A stretch of 64,000 nt of DNA from Candidatus Kryptoniota bacterium (lineage in GTDB: Bacteria; Bacteroidota; Ignavibacteria; Kryptoniales; Kryptoniaceae), in NCBI GenBank assembly GCA_938074445.1, contig CALJEK010000010.1, positions 1 through 64,000 on the forward strand, in the 5' to 3' direction. Made by a program: the position numbers and the translations under genes. Positions 17,237-25,356 of the stretch are shown piece after piece. A model generated the notes under the pieces. That model searched no databases and was not told where the DNA came from. It saw nothing but the letters and a program-made list of their open reading frames with translations. Position 1 is the stretch's first letter. Each line of letters begins with the position of its first letter.

Positions 17237-20200
17237 ATGTGGAAGATAATTATTATAATCACATTAGCTGCATCCATAGTTGCGAACTTTATTCCGACAC
17301 CGCTTGAACTTCAAAAGGCTTTCGTTTCGGGGCAAAATTTTTACGCAAGTGGTGATTTTAAAAAAGCGATAAGTCAATACGATTTCATTATAAAGACCGA
17401 AAGTAAATTTTTAAATGAGGATAGCGTGAAGGTTGCGCTTTTCAACGGTGATTTGATAGTAAGCGTGAAGACGGCAGCTTATTATCAAAAAGGCAACGCT
17501 TTAAGAAAACTAAAAAATAATGCTGAAGCGATAGAAAACTTTAGAGTTGTTTCTGAAAGAAGAAACGATTCCCCTTGGCTTTCAGCCCTCGCACAATATC
17601 AAATTGCTGATATCTATTACGATGAAGGAAAATTTGAAGAAGCAATAGAGGAGTCGAAGAAATTAATTGATCGATTCCCTAACGATGAGCGTGTTCCAAA
17701 GGCATATTACACGATCGGTTGGGCATTTAGGGAGTTAAATGCGCTTGACAGTTCAATTTTTTACCTTAAAACATTGCTTGAAAAATTTCCCAGAGGTGAA
17801 CTTGCGCCACATTCGATGTATCAGATCGGACAAAATTATTATGATAAAGGAAACTTTGATATAGCGTTGAGTTGGTTTAAAGGCGTTGTCGATAGGTTTA
17901 AACCGGAAGGTTTTAAAAAAGAAGAGTTTGAAAAAATCGAATTGAAAGCTGTAAGGGAAAGAAAAATTTTTGAAGCTGTAACTGGGCGAGAGGGGGAAGA
18001 AACCCCGCTTGAAATTGTAGCGAAATCAAGTTTGAGAATCGCTGATTGTTATAAAATGATGGATGAGTTTAATGAAGCGATCAAAGCATACAGAAACGTT
18101 ATAGCGACGTATAAACTTTTGCCAAGTTTAATTGAGACAGCATATATAAAAATGGCTCAATACACGCTTGAGAAGAAAGGACTTGAGGAAGGGATTTCAA
18201 TTTATAGAGAAGCAATTGATAGGAACTTTGAGAATAAGCAATTGCAAGCGAAAATGCAGTATTTAATTGCAAGAACTTATCAAGATTCGCTTCATTATGA
18301 TAAAGCAGCAAGCGAATATGACCTTTACATTAAGGCATACGGCGAAATTGCGTTTTTGATCGATTTCCCAGTTGAAGATGCGATTTATTCAAAGGTTATA
18401 TGCCTTTACAACGCAAAAAGATATAGAGAAACAATCTCTGAGTGCGATTCTTTTTTGGTAAGATTTCCGGGCTCAAATTACATCCCAGATATGCTCTTTT
18501 TCAAGGGGATTTCGCATCTTGCGGTAAGAGAGTATGTTTCGGCTGAAAGTTCCTTTGTCGCGATAAAGACGCGATATAAAAATTCACCACAGTATGTGCA
18601 TGCATGCGTTCAACTTGGGAGGACATATTATGAATGGAAACGATATGAAGATGCCCTGAACGAGCTTAACAAAATACTTGCCCAAGATTTGCCGGATTTG
18701 AACAAGGATGAAGCCTATTACTATATTCTTTCAACTTACTTTGACACGCAGAATTATGATTCTTTATTGAGCATTTTTCCAAAAATTACACCTGGCTCGA
18801 GTTTTTATTTACCTGCATTTATAAAGGTATCAAAGTCGTTTAGCTTGCAAAACAAATTCGTAGAAGGGGAAAAGTTCATCAAAGATATTTTGAGAACTGC
18901 GGAATCTTTAAAGGACAGTATATATTTCATTCCAGAGGTTCACTTTTCACTTGCGGATGTTTACATCGGTCAGGGAAGATATAAAGACGCCGTTGAAGAG
19001 TTGACGTTCGTTATAGATGATCCAAAGGCTAACGAGATGCTCAGGCTTCAGTCTATCTACGCTCGGGGTTCGCTTTATTATCAACTTGGGCAATATAAAG
19101 AAGCAGTGGCTGATTTTGAAAAGTGTGTCTTAGACAAAAAGTTCAATGAGAGCTTCCCCCAACTTGTTTCCCAAGCGAATGAAAAATTGGCGATTTCATA
19201 TATTAAAATTGGGCAGGTTAATAAGGGGATAGATTTTATTTCAAAGTTGATCGGCGAGGCAGTTGAGGTGGCAGAGAAGATTAGATATACTGCTACGCTT
19301 GCGGAGGCGTATTTCGAGATAAAGAATTATAAAGATGCGGTAAGGTTTGCAAGTGATGTTTTTCAAAGCGATGTCTCAGATGAATCTGTTTTCTCAAGGG
19401 CTACTTATGTTCTCGCTAACTCTCACAGGGAGCTGGGTGAGTTTAACAAAGCGTTGGCTGTTCTTTTAAGAGCCAGCGAAAAATTCCCAAATTCAAGCTT
19501 CGTTCACGATGTTTTCTATTCGACAGGAGCCGTTTACTATGATAAGGGTGAGTATGAAAATGCAATCGAAATTTTCGATAGATTTTTAAAACTTTTCCCA
19601 AATTCGCATAACTATAAAGATGCTCTTTTCTTTTTATCTTACTCATATTTCAGACTCGGATATTGGGACAGATCAGCGCTGTATTTTAGAAGATTTGTCA
19701 GAGAGTTTCCGAGCGATGGGCTAACACCAGAGGCGTATTTTAATATCGGTGAATCTTACTATAACATGGGGAAATATGAAGATGCGATCCGCGAATATAG
19801 AAATGTCTATAGGATTTTTCCGAACGATGAGCTTGCTCCAATAGCCCTTTACAGTGAAGGTTGGTGTTATTATGAACTTCAAAAACCCGAGCAGATGATC
19901 GAAACTTTTAAGCAACTTGTGAAGCGATATCCAAAAAGTGAATATGCGCCGATTGCTCTTTTCACGATTGGGGATTACTATTATAACTTAAAGGATTATA
20001 TGAGAGCACAACAAGCGTATGAGGAGTTTGTGATGTTGTATCCTGGACATGAAAAGGCGGGAGAAGCAAGGCAACTTATCAAAGATTTAAAGCTCATAAA
20101 TGTTTACGCTGAATATCAAGAAGCGATGAAATACTTTGATAACAAAGATTATCGTCGCGCAATTGATGAGTTGACAAAGATATGGCAAAAGTATCCGGAC

Positions 20201-20392
20201 TCGGATATCGTCGTTGGATGTCGCGTAAATATCGCTGCTGCATATGAACAACTTGGCGATTGGCGGAAGGCAGCAAAGATGTATGAGGAAATAATTCGAG
20301 ATTATGGGAATTCAACGGATGACAATGCTCGCGCTGCCGTTATTTTTGCGAGAGAACATCTTGAATGGTTGAGAAGCAACTTTAATTTTTAA
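17237..20392 (+). CDS. Giant periplasmic TPR-repeat protein
   Basis: 1051 residues. An N-terminal hydrophobic segment (about 2-17) suggests export or anchoring. Almost the whole remainder is tetratricopeptide repeats of the YbgF/BamD type, with recurring Y-x-x-G-x-F-x-x-A-I and F-P-N-x-x-x-x-P-x-A-Y-Y-x-I-G units, from about residue 30 to the C-terminus. Such arrays scaffold protein complexes. It lies 23 bases before exbB and is almost certainly in the same operon, which suggests a structural partner for the ExbB/ExbD motor. Exact partners are unknown. Confidence 0.8.
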   Translation: MWKIIIIITLAASIVANFIPTPLELQKAFVSGQNFYASGDFKKAISQYDFIIKTESKFLNEDSVKVALFNGDLIVSVKTAAYYQKGNALRKLKNNAEAIENFRVVSERRNDSPWLSALAQYQIADIYYDEGKFEEAIEESKKLIDRFPNDERVPKAYYTIGWAFRELNALDSSIFYLKTLLEKFPRGELAPHSMYQIGQNYYDKGNFDIALSWFKGVVDRFKPEGFKKEEFEKIELKAVRERKIFEAVTGREGEETPLEIVAKSSLRIADCYKMMDEFNEAIKAYRNVIATYKLLPSLIETAYIKMAQYTLEKKGLEEGISIYREAIDRNFENKQLQAKMQYLIARTYQDSLHYDKAASEYDLYIKAYGEIAFLIDFPVEDAIYSKVICLYNAKRYRETISECDSFLVRFPGSNYIPDMLFFKGISHLAVREYVSAESSFVAIKTRYKNSPQYVHACVQLGRTYYEWKRYEDALNELNKILAQDLPDLNKDEAYYYILSTYFDTQNYDSLLSIFPKITPGSSFYLPAFIKVSKSFSLQNKFVEGEKFIKDILRTAESLKDSIYFIPEVHFSLADVYIGQGRYKDAVEELTFVIDDPKANEMLRLQSIYARGSLYYQLGQYKEAVADFEKCVLDKKFNESFPQLVSQANEKLAISYIKIGQVNKGIDFISKLIGEAVEVAEKIRYTATLAEAYFEIKNYKDAVRFASDVFQSDVSDESVFSRATYVLANSHRELGEFNKALAVLLRASEKFPNSSFVHDVFYSTGAVYYDKGEYENAIEIFDRFLKLFPNSHNYKDALFFLSYSYFRLGYWDRSALYFRRFVREFPSDGLTPEAYFNIGESYYNMGKYEDAIREYRNVYRIFPNDELAPIALYSEGWCYYELQKPEQMIETFKQLVKRYPKSEYAPIALFTIGDYYYNLKDYMRAQQAYEEFVMLYPGHEKAGEARQLIKDLKLINVYAEYQEAMKYFDNKDYRRAIDELTKIWQKYPDSDIVVGCRVNIAAAYEQLGDWRKAAKMYEEIIRDYGNSTDDNARAAVIFAREHLEWLRSNFNF

Positions 20393-20401
20393 AATAAAAT
20401 T

Positions 20402-20407
20402 AGGTGG
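20402..20407 (+). promoter_or_regulatory. Ribosome-binding site that fixes the exbB start
   Basis: AGGTGG lies 8 bases before the ATG at 20416. The upstream in-frame GTG at 20404 is part of this site, so the ATG is the better start. Confidence 0.65.
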
Positions 20408-20415
20408 ATGGTTTT

Positions 20416-21282
20416 ATGATTCTTTTAATTCAGCAAAAATCTTGGTGGTCTTGGCTTTGGGATAACTGGCTTATTGATATAATTATCAAGGGTGGTCCGT
20501 ATATTATGGTTCCGCTTCTTATTTTTTCTGTGATCTCTATGGGTATAATTATAGAGCGAATTTACAGATACGTTCGGATTCCAAAGGATAAAAAAATTGC
20601 GGGGATATTGGAGGAGGTTGAAAAGATTTTGAGGGAAAACAAAAAGATTGAACCTGTTGTTAAATATTTTGAGAGCCGAAAAAATGCGCTTTCTTTCGTG
20701 TTCTTGTCAATTTTAAAAAGATATGAATTCTTGCTTCAAGAGAATCGCTCTATAAATGATATGCGTCAAGAGTTGATGGATACCGCGATTGATTCGACAA
20801 GCGATTATCTTGAAGAGTTTTTGCCAATTGTTGCTACAATTGCTAATGTCGCGACATTGCTTGGGCTTTTCGGCACAATTGTGGGAATGATAATGTCATT
20901 TGATGAGCTTGCGAAGGGCGGGCGCGGAGACCCAGCTGTTGTGGCTCATGGAATATCTGTTGCGCTTTTAACCACAGCTGCTGGGTTAACCGTTGCAATT
21001 CCTTCTGTGCTTGGCTACAGCTTTTTGAAAAGGAGAGCGGAGAAAATCACAAAGCATCTTGAACCATTTGAAAATCACTTTGTGAATACATTGCTTCATG
21101 AGCATGGGAGAATTGAATCTTATAGGGCAATTGTTGCCAGTATCTATAGAAATGGAAATTTGACGGAAGAGGAGAATGAGTATTTGAGGCGCAAAAGAAT
21201 TGAACTTGACATTTCAGATGAGGAGGCAAAGATGATTGAAAGTGAGGTCATTGAGAATTTAAAAGAGAAAAAAGAATCGTGA
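20416..21282 (+). CDS. exbB: ExbB/TolQ/MotA-family proton-channel protein
   Basis: About 288 residues. One membrane helix lies near residues 27-50 (G-G-P-Y-I-M-V-P-L-L-I-F-S-V) and two more in the C-terminal half. These include the family signature A-T-L-L-G-L-F-G-T-I-V-G-M-I and A-L-L-T-T-A-A-G-L-T-V-A-I-P. With ExbD it forms an inner-membrane motor driven by the proton gradient. Six bases separate it from exbD. The charged C-terminal tail is longer than in typical ExbB. Confidence 0.9.
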   Translation: MILLIQQKSWWSWLWDNWLIDIIIKGGPYIMVPLLIFSVISMGIIIERIYRYVRIPKDKKIAGILEEVEKILRENKKIEPVVKYFESRKNALSFVFLSILKRYEFLLQENRSINDMRQELMDTAIDSTSDYLEEFLPIVATIANVATLLGLFGTIVGMIMSFDELAKGGRGDPAVVAHGISVALLTTAAGLTVAIPSVLGYSFLKRRAEKITKHLEPFENHFVNTLLHEHGRIESYRAIVASIYRNGNLTEEENEYLRRKRIELDISDEEAKMIESEVIENLKEKKES

Positions 21283-21288
21283 TCGGCG

Positions 21289-21711
21289 ATGAAGAAAAGC
21301 AATAAAAATAATGGTTATTCTGTTGACATTAACTTGACGCCGATGATTGATTGTGTTTTTCAACTTTTGATATTTTTCATGGTGACAACCGTATTCGCAG
21401 TTCAAAGCGGTTTGAAGGTTGATCTTCCAACTGCGGCTTCTTCCGATGCCCCGCCGGAGAAGGATTTGACAATAGTTATCTCTTCAAGTGGAGAAATGGA
21501 TTTAAATGGGAGAAGGGTTACATTTGATAATTTACAAGAAGAGATGTTGAAGGATAAGGAAATATTTGGGAGCAAGGTTTTGATAATCAAGGCTGATAAG
21601 AAAACATTGCATGGTGTGGTTGTGAAGGTTATGGATATTGCGAAGTTGTGTGGAATTGATCAACTTGCTATAGCTACTGAAAAGGAGGAAGAAGAAATAC
21701 AAGTTAAATAA
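21289..21711 (+). CDS. exbD: ExbD/TolR-family proton-channel protein
   Basis: 140 residues with one membrane helix. The essential proton-carrying Asp is D21 in N-L-T-P-M-I-D-C-V-F-Q-L-L-I-F-F. The periplasmic domain has the family L-P-T-A-x-S at the helix exit and V-L-I-I-K-A-D-K later. It works with the ExbB just upstream. Its stop is one base before the ATG of the TonB-like gene, so all three are probably translated together. Confidence 0.92.
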   Translation: MKKSNKNNGYSVDINLTPMIDCVFQLLIFFMVTTVFAVQSGLKVDLPTAASSDAPPEKDLTIVISSSGEMDLNGRRVTFDNLQEEMLKDKEIFGSKVLIIKADKKTLHGVVVKVMDIAKLCGIDQLAIATEKEEEEIQVK

Positions 21712-21712
21712 T

Positions 21713-22969
21713 ATGGAGCGCAAAAGTTTTAAAATACCAGGGGTTGAGCTTAGCGATAAGATAGAGCGATTTATATATGAAAACCGAAAAGCGCTGTTGA
21801 AGTTTTTGCTTATTGCTCTTTTAATTCATAGCATACCTGTGATTTTAAATGTAAAGCTTCCCGAGAAAAAAGAGATAAAACGACCTCCAACGACTGTAAA
21901 ATTTATCCAAAAACCGCCCCGTTTGACGAAAAATATTGAATTCAGAAAGATGCCCACGATAGTTGAGCGGGTTATTCAGAAATTTGTGCCCACGCAAAAG
22001 CCTCGAATGTCCGCTCGCTCTATGACAACTGCTGCTGTTCACGGTGGAACCTCCCTCGCCTCGCTCGCTAGACCAGGCGAGTATATAGAAAGAACATACA
22101 GTCCTCCTGCGATGTTAACGGGACCGAGTTTGAACTATGATATAATGAGCACGAGACATTCTGGGAGGACGGTAAAGAGCCTGCAGGAAGAGTTGATAAG
22201 TTATACAAATTTTATGGATAGATTCGAAGGTTGGCTTGAACGTGGCAGAAGCAAAGAGGACTGGAGGGGATTTTTAAATGTTTATCAAGTGCAATATAGA
22301 AGCAGTAAATCAGCCCCAAACGGTGAACCGATGTGGAACTATAGACCAGCTGCATTACAAAATCTTCAAAGATATGCTATGGAAGTTTTGCCCAATCTTC
22401 AACTTAACCTTATGGGTTCAATTCGACTTGACTCGAAAAATATTATGGATGTTCCAATTCTCATAATGATGGGCTATGATGGTGAGGTAATTTACACAAA
22501 AAACGAAGTAGATAATTTAGCTAAGTATCTTCGTTCTGGAGGATTTTTATTCATTGATGATGGTCTTGCATCTGCTTATGGACCGTTTACGAGATCTGTA
22601 AAGCAGTTGATAAGTGATGCTCTTGGCTATGATGCTGTGTGGGAAAGGATTCCAAATAATCATCCGATTTATCACATTTGGAAAGATTTTGATGGTCCAC
22701 CTGCTGGTGATGACCTTGCGAGGGTGGATTCGAGAAGACCAGCCCGTGAAGTTTACAATTACCTTGAGGGAATTTGGCTCGGTGGGCGACTTGCGGTGGT
22801 TTTTTCTAACCGTGGCTATACCCAGGCGTGGGGTGACTGGCCATATTCAACTCCACCACTTGATAATACAAGACAATTGCAGATGGGTTTGAATATACTT
22901 ATCTTCGCGATGAATCAACCCGGTGGAATTGTTGCAAAGAATAAAGAAAAAGTCGTGATGCAGGAGTAA
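21713..22969 (+). CDS. TonB-like inner-membrane protein with C-terminal DUF4159 domain
   Basis: 418 residues. The N-terminus is cytoplasmic, then one membrane helix (about 28-45, with His39 in L-L-I-H-S-I-P-V-I). This resembles the TonB anchor, whose helix also has a key His. A Lys/Pro-rich linker follows (P-E-K-K-E-I-K-R-P-P, later Q-K-P-P-R). No TonB C-terminal domain is present. Instead residues about 210-405 are a DUF4159-type domain, with V-P-I-L-I-M-M-G-Y-D-G, L-R-S-G-G-F-L-F-I-D-D-G, N-H-P-I-Y-H-I-W and N-Y-L-E-G-I-W-L-G-G-R. DUF4159 has a glutamine-amidotransferase-like fold in other proteins. Placement after exbB-exbD suggests an energised transducer with an unusual effector. Confidence 0.75.
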   Translation: MERKSFKIPGVELSDKIERFIYENRKALLKFLLIALLIHSIPVILNVKLPEKKEIKRPPTTVKFIQKPPRLTKNIEFRKMPTIVERVIQKFVPTQKPRMSARSMTTAAVHGGTSLASLARPGEYIERTYSPPAMLTGPSLNYDIMSTRHSGRTVKSLQEELISYTNFMDRFEGWLERGRSKEDWRGFLNVYQVQYRSSKSAPNGEPMWNYRPAALQNLQRYAMEVLPNLQLNLMGSIRLDSKNIMDVPILIMMGYDGEVIYTKNEVDNLAKYLRSGGFLFIDDGLASAYGPFTRSVKQLISDALGYDAVWERIPNNHPIYHIWKDFDGPPAGDDLARVDSRRPAREVYNYLEGIWLGGRLAVVFSNRGYTQAWGDWPYSTPPLDNTRQLQMGLNILIFAMNQPGGIVAKNKEKVVMQE

Positions 22970-23005
22970 GACATTATTCAAACAAAATTAAAAATTTCCT
23001 ATTGC

Positions 23006-23010
23006 GGAGG
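23006..23010 (+). promoter_or_regulatory. Ribosome-binding site that fixes the lipoprotein start
   Basis: GGAGG lies 9 bases before the ATG at 23020. The longer frame from a TTG at 23002 would place this site inside the gene, so the ATG is preferred. Confidence 0.65.
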
Positions 23011-23019
23011 CGATTTAGG

Positions 23020-23862
23020 ATGAAAATTAAATTTCTACTCTTATCTTTCGTGGGATTCTTGTGGGGTTGTGCTTATTTGTTAAATGAAAATTATGAAGAG
23101 CAAACTAAGCCGAATGCGCCGACCAATTATACTGTAGCTGAAACCCTTGCAACAGTTGTGAAGGATAGTGTCAAAGTAAGCGTTAAACTTCTTACGCCAG
23201 CAGAGATAAGAGGTATAACAGCCGGCAGAAGGTATGAAAAGAAAGATTTTGAAAAAATTTTGAAGGACGAATATATAAATTATGCCCAAGACGATAACGC
23301 TGAAATTCTTTCCGCATACAATGAATTCATCCATGCTCAAGAGTACGGAAACTATTATGATGTGTTTGGTAACCCAATAGCTCCACAAAACATACCAAGC
23401 CCGTTTGAAGATGATTTCGGAAGGATTCCATATCTTATTTTTAGCGTTGTAATTGAAAATTTACGCACTGATAAAATAGAGATAAAACCATCTGCCAGTG
23501 TTTTGCTGGACGATAAGCGAAATCAGTTCCGAGCCCTTGAAGTTGATGATATAATTCAAACTGAACCAATTCCATACCCAATGAGATATATAAATCCGTA
23601 TACAATTTACGATCCGTTTCTTGCTGGGTACTTGCTTACAACGCAAAGAAGGGCGGAACTGAACAAAAAATTTCTGCGGAACATTTTGCTTCGCGATGAA
23701 AAAATATACCCTGGTGTTGTTAGAAAAGGATTGGTTGTTTTCAGAAAACCGAGTGGGAAAGTTAGATGGCTACTTTTTGTCTTGCCGGAGGTGAACATTT
23801 ATAAAGACAATGAGAAAGTCAAATCAATTGATTTCAGGTTTGAGTTTGTAAATGAAAAATAA
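23020..23862 (+). CDS. Lipoprotein of the ExbB/ExbD/DUF4159 cluster (single-domain form)
   Basis: 280 residues from the ATG at 23020. The signal peptide ends in a lipobox-like L-W-G-C at about residue 17. The mature protein has a beta-rich domain: V-K-V-S-V-K-L-L-T-P, R-I-P-Y-L-I-F-S-V-V-I-E-N-L, V-L-L-D-D-K-R-N-Q-F-R-A, then Y-P-G-V-V-R-K-G-L-V-V-F. The next gene carries the same series of motifs, so the two are paralogous over this domain. I recognise no named family. Its end overlaps the next gene by 11 bases. Confidence 0.68.
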   Translation: MKIKFLLLSFVGFLWGCAYLLNENYEEQTKPNAPTNYTVAETLATVVKDSVKVSVKLLTPAEIRGITAGRRYEKKDFEKILKDEYINYAQDDNAEILSAYNEFIHAQEYGNYYDVFGNPIAPQNIPSPFEDDFGRIPYLIFSVVIENLRTDKIEIKPSASVLLDDKRNQFRALEVDDIIQTEPIPYPMRYINPYTIYDPFLAGYLLTTQRRAELNKKFLRNILLRDEKIYPGVVRKGLVVFRKPSGKVRWLLFVLPEVNIYKDNEKVKSIDFRFEFVNEK

Positions 23863-25351
23863 ATTTGTTCTTATGATGAGAAGAAACCTTCTTGCCATTA
23901 TTTTGATTTTTATCTTGAGCGGTTGCGATAATGTTTATCGTTTCCTTTTCCTCCCGCCACAAAAAGTTGAGTATGAAATCATCCCAGATATAGAGATGAT
24001 GAAAGCGCTAAAGGATACAAGTTATTACATCGGCAAAGATTCAATGACCATCGTTTTTGACAAGGGCACTTTTAAGGTTGAAATTAAATATATGAGCGAT
24101 TATCAACTTAACAATTTTGAATTCCCAGAGGAATCCAAAGGTGGAATTTATTCTACAAATCCTTACACTTACGGCGATTGGGTTGACCCTGAACTTGGTT
24201 ATACTCCGAATCGGTTTACTGTCTTTAAGGTTTCGATATATAACTACGCTGCGCCCAAAATAAATTTCGATCCGGAAAACGCAATTTTGCTGAGCGATCG
24301 AGGTGATAGATTTGTTGCTTACGGGCTTGAAGCAAAGACAAGCAAATTTCACAGTATAGAGGAATATTACCGTGCGAGAAAAGGGTCCACTGGGATCGAT
24401 GAGGATGTCTTCGAGGCGAGAATGGGCATAGCGAGAAGAACGATGTTAACTTATGGGCGCCCCTTGTATAAAGGCGATAGCAGGGAAGGGTTAATTGTTT
24501 TTGACCCAATTTCGGAGGGAAGCGAGCGAATAAAGGTTGTCTTGAAAAATTTTATAGTTGGTTACGATGAAAATAATATGCCCAAAGATTTCATAGATAT
24601 TAACTTCTACTTCAAAAGAATTCCTGTGATTCGAAGGGTTGAGGAAGCAACCAAAGTTATTGCATCGGGTGGAGAGAGCGTCGATTTGAAAGCGTTAAAA
24701 GATAAAGAAATAAAAATATTTCAAGTTAAATATGGTGGAGATGGCGAAGAAATAGTTGAACTTGGTTTGAAAAATTTAGCTGAGTTTTTAAACAAGAAAG
24801 AAGGTTTAAAGATTACGCTCGAGAGCGGTAGGGCTGAGTCGCCAAGCATTGCTAAATCTGAGCTTGTCGTTGTGAGCGGTGGTGTGGTGAAACCTCAATT
24901 TTCACCTATTGCGGTTGATAATTTTGCTGCATGTATAAAAAACGGTGGGATAATCTTAATTGACGATCTTAATCATTCTAAATCAGGGCAATTTAATCTC
25001 GGAGCCAGGGACCTGCTTGACAAAATAAAGGCAAAGTTTAGCGGAAGCTACATTGAAAAGATTTTCCTCTCTCACCCGGTTTACTCAATCTGGGCAAAGA
25101 TAAAAGAACTTCCTCTTGGAGCCGATGATATATCCGAAGTAAAGGAGTTTGAAAGAGAAGAAAAATTTAACTACCTTGAAGGGCTTTTTTGGCAAAAGAG
25201 AATAATCGTTGTTTTTTCAAACAAAGGTTATTTGCGAATCCTTAGCAAATTTGACAACCCATCAATTGATAACACCACACAACTGCAACTTTTCTCCAAC
25301 ATCCTTCTATATGCCGTTTCAACGAAACAAGTAGCAATGAAAGCAGAGTGA
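23852..25351 (+). CDS. Lipoprotein with cluster-specific N-domain fused to a DUF4159-like C-domain
   Basis: 499 residues; ATG codons at 23873 and 23876 are alternative starts that give a more usual signal peptide. Lipobox L-S-G-C is near residue 25. Residues about 30-270 match the preceding lipoprotein in motif order: F-T-V-F-K-V-S-I-Y-N, I-L-L-S-D-R-G-D-R-F-V-A, Y-K-G-D-S-R-E-G-L-I-V-F. Residues about 300-490 match the DUF4159 domain of the gene at 21713: I-K-N-G-G-I-I-L-I-D-D, S-H-P-V-Y-S-I-W, N-Y-L-E-G-L-F-W, then I-D-N-T-T-Q-L-Q-L. It is thus a fusion of two modules found separately next door. Convergent with the peptidase gene. Confidence 0.7.
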   Translation: MKNKFVLMMRRNLLAIILIFILSGCDNVYRFLFLPPQKVEYEIIPDIEMMKALKDTSYYIGKDSMTIVFDKGTFKVEIKYMSDYQLNNFEFPEESKGGIYSTNPYTYGDWVDPELGYTPNRFTVFKVSIYNYAAPKINFDPENAILLSDRGDRFVAYGLEAKTSKFHSIEEYYRARKGSTGIDEDVFEARMGIARRTMLTYGRPLYKGDSREGLIVFDPISEGSERIKVVLKNFIVGYDENNMPKDFIDINFYFKRIPVIRRVEEATKVIASGGESVDLKALKDKEIKIFQVKYGGDGEEIVELGLKNLAEFLNKKEGLKITLESGRAESPSIAKSELVVVSGGVVKPQFSPIAVDNFAACIKNGGIILIDDLNHSKSGQFNLGARDLLDKIKAKFSGSYIEKIFLSHPVYSIWAKIKELPLGADDISEVKEFEREEKFNYLEGLFWQKRIIVVFSNKGYLRILSKFDNPSIDNTTQLQLFSNILLYAVSTKQVAMKAE

Positions 25352-25356
25352 TTTAA

